From positions 6,448,001-6,512,000 of the forward strand of contig NZ_JAUSWV010000002.1 in NCBI RefSeq assembly GCF_030815485.1: DNA of 64,000 nucleotides, given 5' to 3'. Each line of letters starts with the position of its first letter. Position 1 is the stretch's first letter. This document shows, one piece after another, positions 61,060 to 64,000 of the stretch. This DNA is from Streptomyces rishiriensis (GTDB lineage: Bacteria > Actinomycetota > Actinomycetes > Streptomycetales > Streptomycetaceae). The notes under the pieces were generated by a model. That model did no database searches. It was not told where the DNA came from and was given only the letters and a program-made list of their open reading frames with translations. Position numbers and translations under genes: made by a program.

Positions 61060-62085
61060 TCAGCGGGTGCCGGCGGCGGCGAAGCGCGCGACTTCGGCGA
61101 CGTTGGTCTTCGTGACGAAGGCCGGACCGGTCAGCACGGGCGCCGCACCGCCGCCGCTGAGGTTGCCGTTGGTCTTGTAGATCCAGAGCCCGTCGACGGC
61201 CAAGTAGCCTTGCAGGTAGGGCTGTTGATCCACAGCAAACTGCACGCTACCGTCGCGGACGGCCGTCACCAGGTCCTTGTTGAGGTCGAAGGTGGCGACC
61301 TTGGCCTTGCTGCCGGCCTGCTCGGTCGCCTGCACCGCGGCGAGCGCGAACTGCGCGCCGTTGGCGACGACTTCGTCGATGTCCGGATCCTGCCGCAGGC
61401 GTGCCGCCACGGCGGCGGTCACGGCGTCCATGTCCGTTCCGTCGACGTAGAGCATCTCGGTCTCGCCGGTGAACGTCTTCTTCACGCCCGCGCAGCGCGC
61501 CTCCAGGGCGATGTTGCCCCGTTCGTGGATGACGCACAGCGCGTGCTTCGCACCGAGGCCGTCGAGTTTGTCGCCGACGGCGCGGCCCGCGACGCTCTCG
61601 TCCTGGCCGAAGTACTCCAGGAGGCCGGCCGAACGCCAGGCGTCGATACCGGAGTTGAGTCCGACCACGGGTATGCCGGCCGCCTTGGCCCGGGCCACCG
61701 GGCCCTTCATGGCCTGCGGTTTGGCGAGGGTCACCGCGATGCCGTCGACCCGGTCGCTGATGGCGTCCCGCACGAGTTCGGCCTGTCCGGCGGCGTCGGA
61801 GTCGCTGGCGTAGGTCAGGTCGACGCCGTCCTTGGCGGCCGCGGCCTCGGCGCCCTTGCGCACCAGCTCCCAGAAGTCGTCGCCCTCGGCGCCGTGGGTG
61901 ACCAGGGTGATCTTGATCCGGTCGCCCGAGCCACCCGCCGTGTCCATGTCCGAGCCGGACGACGTGCCCGCGGAGCAGCCGGTCGACAGGAGAAGGCAGC
62001 AGGCCGCGGCCAGGGCGGCGAGGCGTACGGAGCCGAGAGGAGAAGGAGCTGAGGGGGCCGAGAGGGTGGGGAGGGGAGTGTTCAT
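61060..62085 (-). CDS. Sugar-binding lipoprotein (type I periplasmic-binding fold), orphan
   Basis: A 341-residue lipoprotein: hydrophobic signal and lipobox LSTGC (Cys37), then a ribose/galactose-type binding domain (peripla_BP_4). Blocks include KITLVTHGAEGDDFWELVRKGAEAAAA, GIAVTLAKPQAMKGPVARA and GIPVVGLNSGIDAWRSAG. There is no permease or ATPase nearby. Instead the gene leads directly to cvnA of conservon 2, so the protein may be a signal receptor rather than a transport component. The ATG at 62085 is the one that gives a lipoprotein signal; the frame is open for 55 codons further upstream. Confidence 0.9.
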   Translation of the reverse strand: MNTPLPTLSAPSAPSPLGSVRLAALAAACCLLLSTGCSAGTSSGSDMDTAGGSGDRIKITLVTHGAEGDDFWELVRKGAEAAAAKDGVDLTYASDSDAAGQAELVRDAISDRVDGIAVTLAKPQAMKGPVARAKAAGIPVVGLNSGIDAWRSAGLLEYFGQDESVAGRAVGDKLDGLGAKHALCVIHERGNIALEARCAGVKKTFTGETEMLYVDGTDMDAVTAAVAARLRQDPDIDEVVANGAQFALAAVQATEQAGSKAKVATFDLNKDLVTAVRDGSVQFAVDQQPYLQGYLAVDGLWIYKTNGNLSGGGAAPVLTGPAFVTKTNVAEVARFAAAGTR

Positions 62086-62313
62086 GGGGGGCTGCACCTC
62101 GCTGTGCGGCAGAGCAGGGAGGACGGGGCGAGCGCCGCCGGAGCGAGGGGGTGGTGCACCGGCGAGAGGCATTCGTTGGCTCGGAGCCAACCGTGTGTGA
62201 CCGCTGGTAGTCAAGTGAGCCCTCGCCTGGGGGAGGCGCTGCGTCCGCATCGTGATCCTTGACGAGGCGGCAAGGGCAGAAGGGAGCCTATCCGCAGGTG
62301 ATTTGACTGATCG

Positions 62314-62503
62314 TCAGCAGGGAGGCGCGGTTGGGAGCCGACGGGCCGCCGCTCCGTACTTCGCGATGTGGGCGGCGCCGGGGGGACTCGGCGGCGGTGC
62401 CGTCCGGGCGCCAGTGGCGGACCCGGACGATCTCGGGGACGACGAGGTCGAGCCCGGTGAAGAACGTCGCTGCCTTCGCCGGGCGCGCACCCGCATCGGG
62501 CAT
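62314..62503 (-). pseudogene. C-terminal remnant of a SAM-dependent methyltransferase (DUF574/Methyltransf_19)
   Basis: The leftward frame reads PAKAATFFTGLDLVVPEIVRV and then RHWRPDGTAA, the typical end of the actinomycete DUF574 methyltransferases (FF-G-L-V-PG-V---WRPD). The expected final AKYGAAAR-like sequence continues in another frame after a run of six G at 62380-62385. The N-terminal SAM-binding part is absent. Intact homologues have about 270 residues, so this is a truncated and frameshifted relic. Confidence 0.65.
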
Positions 62504-62543
62504 CAGCGTGCCGCGTTCCCCGTGCCGCGTTCCCGTTCCCCGT

Positions 62544-62578
62544 GCCGTGTGCCGTGTGCCGTGTGCCGTGTGCCGCGT
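62544..62578 (+). repeat. 7-bp tandem repeat, 5 copies
   Basis: GCCGTGT repeated four times and then GCCGCGT. It is preceded by GTTCCCC-type units (62510-62542). Confidence 0.93.
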
Positions 62579-62761
62579 ACGCACGGGAGGGAAACGGTGA
62601 GGTCGATCCCCGGCTGGCACGGCGGCTGTCGACCGTGCTCCCGATACGCCCCTGCTCGAGGTCGGCGGACCGGAAACCGAACCCGGGCGACCCGAGTGCT
62701 TCCGTGACCGCCTTCGGCGCGGGCAGTGGACGGACGGTGAGCCGGTCGGGAGCGCTGACGA

Positions 62762-62817
62762 CACCGGCGGGGCCGGAAGCGGCCTGCTGTGCACAGGTCG
62801 TCCCGGCCCCGCCGGTG
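62762..62817. terminator. Long-stem hairpin downstream of DUF6114
   Basis: Perfect 15-bp arms (CACCGGCGGGGCCGG at 62762-62776, complement at 62803-62817) with a 26-base loop. It is about 70 bases after the DUF6114 stop on the leftward strand. Confidence 0.65.
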
Positions 62818-62887
62818 AAGTGACGTACGGCCGCGAACCGGTTTCCGCGCGTCGCATTCGCGCGTCAGAGGCGCGCAGGTCCGCGGG

Positions 62888-63349
62888 TCAGGCGGGCTTC
62901 CCCGCTCCCGGCAGCGGACCGTCCTGCCGGACCCGGTCGGCCGTCCGTTCCGGCCGCTTCTCCTTGCGGCGCTGCCGACGGCTCTGACGCGGTTCCTGGT
63001 CGGGCAGCCAGCCGAAGGCCAGGCTGCTGCCCACGGCGCCCATCAGGAGGCCGACGACGAAGCCGCCGATGTTGGACGTGAGCCAGGTGCCCAGGGAGAG
63101 CAGGATGGCGATGATCGAGTAGAACAGCCGCTGGGTCGGGTTGAAGATGATCAGAAGTCCGCAGAGCACCATCAGAGTCGGCAGGAGGTAACCCGCCAGG
63201 CCCTGCATACCCACATGAAGGATCACCGGAAGCGGTGCCTTCATGGTCACCAGGATCTCGGCGCCGCCCAGGACGAGCAGCACACCGCCCGCGAAGGGCC
63301 GTCGGCCCCTCCACCCGCGGAAGCGGTCCCGCCACTGGGTGAAGGTCAT
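62888..63349 (-). CDS. DUF6114 membrane protein
   Basis: A 153-residue integral membrane protein with four helices (about residues 18-115) and a basic C-terminal tail (RRQRRKEKRPER). The start WRDRFRGWRGRRPFAGG and the GGAEILVTM motif are typical of DUF6114. Its ATG shares a base with the upstream stop (TAATG), so it is translationally coupled to the DUF6230 protein. The pair is conserved in Streptomyces; as I recall, its function is not established, although the C-terminal positive charge suggests a cytoplasmic face. Confidence 0.88.
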   Translation of the reverse strand: MTFTQWRDRFRGWRGRRPFAGGVLLVLGGAEILVTMKAPLPVILHVGMQGLAGYLLPTLMVLCGLLIIFNPTQRLFYSIIAILLSLGTWLTSNIGGFVVGLLMGAVGSSLAFGWLPDQEPRQSRRQRRKEKRPERTADRVRQDGPLPGAGKPA

Positions 63350-64000
63350 TACTTGCAGCCCTCGCTGGAGAAGCTCATCTTCAGTCCGGGAAGCTTGAAG
63401 ACGGCCGCGGTCGCCGCGTAGTTGTGCTGGTACAGGTTCTTGATGACGACCGTGTCCGCCTGCTGGCCGTAGACACCCGCGGGGCCCTGGATCGGGACCT
63501 TGTCGAAGGTGCTGGAGTCGCGGCCGATCTCGATGTTGTTGAACTCGGCGTCGCCCGAGATCTCGTCGGAGTCGATGGCCAGGTTCTTCACGCTCACCGG
63601 GGTGGACCCACCGCCGGCCTTGAGGATGAGCTGGATGCCGCCGAGGTCGACGCTCTGGCACATGTTGGTGATCTTGCCGTTCTTCACGACCGAGGTGACG
63701 ACCAGGACCTGGCCGCCGGTGTCGCCCTGGTTGGGGCTGTTCTCGATCATGTTGTCCAGGCCGCCGAACTGTGCGAAGCCCTCACCTTCGAGCTTGTCGG
63801 CGGTGACCACGAACGGCATGCCGGAGATCGCGAACTGCACGCCCAGGGCACCCTGCGCGGTCAGGACCGCGAGCCCCGCGGCGACGAAGGTGGCGGGCAC
63901 CGCCATGACGGCGGCCCGGCGCAGCCGCACCCGGCCGCGTCTCGTTGCGGAACCGCTTTCGGGGTTCTCGGGGGTGTGGTCGGCGGACGAAGTGACGTCC
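63349..64000 (-). CDS. DUF6230 exported protein (5' end outside or at window edge)
   Basis: The C-terminal ~193 residues are certain: an uncleaved or signal-type helix near the start (AAVMAVPATFVAAGLAVLTAQGALG) followed by a beta-rich extracellular domain typical of DUF6230 (FAISGMPFVVTADKLEGEG, GKITNMCQSVDLGGI, VVIKNLYQHNYAATAAVFKLPGLKM, and a terminal Cys). The frame stays open from GTG 63930 to the window edge, adding a basic and polar N-terminal stretch of the kind seen in relatives, so the true start probably lies beyond base 64000. Confidence 0.85.
   Translation of the reverse strand, partial: DVTSSADHTPENPESGSATRRGRVRLRRAAVMAVPATFVAAGLAVLTAQGALGVQFAISGMPFVVTADKLEGEGFAQFGGLDNMIENSPNQGDTGGQVLVVTSVVKNGKITNMCQSVDLGGIQLILKAGGGSTPVSVKNLAIDSDEISGDAEFNNIEIGRDSSTFDKVPIQGPAGVYGQQADTVVIKNLYQHNYAATAAVFKLPGLKMSFSSEGCK

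Larger units (their letters stand above)
62086..62887. other. Region with a methyltransferase relic and a 7-bp repeat, otherwise no gene seen
   Basis: This 802-bp gap holds the promoter region of the sugar-binding gene at its left end, the SAM-methyltransferase remnant (62314-62503), a GCCGTGT array (62544-62578) and a hairpin (62762-62817). No intact gene is visible. Confidence 0.7.

Overview
The window looks like the chromosome core of a Streptomyces. GC content is very high, GTG and TTG starts are common, and many genes overlap by ATGA or GTGA. It also carries a WhiI-type developmental regulator, two conservons (CvnABCD), coproporphyrin-type heme genes and families largely confined to actinomycetes (DUF3000, DUF4349, TIGR04222, DUF6114/DUF6230). 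Nothing looks like a phage, plasmid or insertion sequence, and I found no rRNA, tRNA or CRISPR array.

Layout. 1-1297: the end of a sugar ABC importer (two permeases). 1451-5776: ribonuclease D, whiI, DUF3000 and hemE. 5783-13562: rhomboid protease, a CoA-disulfide-reductase-like flavoprotein, a DUF4349 lipoprotein, the heme pair hemY/chdC and a secreted peptidase. 13694-17416: a TIGR04222 membrane protein, a DUF4142 protein and a DUF692 (MNIO) enzyme. 17724-20032: PTH2 and a two-gene ABC transporter. 20478-24782: a zinc-ribbon peptide, a deacetylase lipoprotein, an ABC-F remnant, PhoX and a slipin. 24898-26997: SulP transporter with a frameshifted carbonic anhydrase. 27090-33547: a small secreted protein, ZapE, a RibD-like reductase, MurC, MsrB and a flippase-like membrane protein. 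34197-39163: a two-component system divergent from a ferric-reductase / FMN-binding / ApbE flavinylation operon. 39281-41419: a GT39 protein. 42969-45501: osmoprotectant ABC transporter, whose binding protein lies about 6 kb away (51664). 45564-51262: RidA and conservon 1. 52648-56581: an aromatic amino acid lyase homologue with altered catalytic motifs, a GH43-AbfB hydrolase and an ankyrin protein. 56845-62085: conservon 2 led by an orphan sugar-binding lipoprotein. 62888-64000: a DUF6230/DUF6114 pair, the first gene of which (DUF6230) runs off the window edge.

The strongest leads are: (i) a sugar-binding lipoprotein placed directly upstream of a complete conservon with no permease, as if it were a ligand receptor for a membrane sensor; (ii) a lyase homologue in which the MIO tripeptide and other catalytic residues are replaced; (iii) a DUF692 enzyme with no recognisable precursor peptide, carrying a low-complexity linker; (iv) an unusual density of 6-9 bp and 24-48 bp tandem repeats between genes and inside a few of them; and (v) several decaying genes (ABC-F, carbonic anhydrase, SAM methyltransferase). 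Many shadow reading frames on the opposite strand were ignored. All functions rest on sequence motifs read by eye, without database searches.
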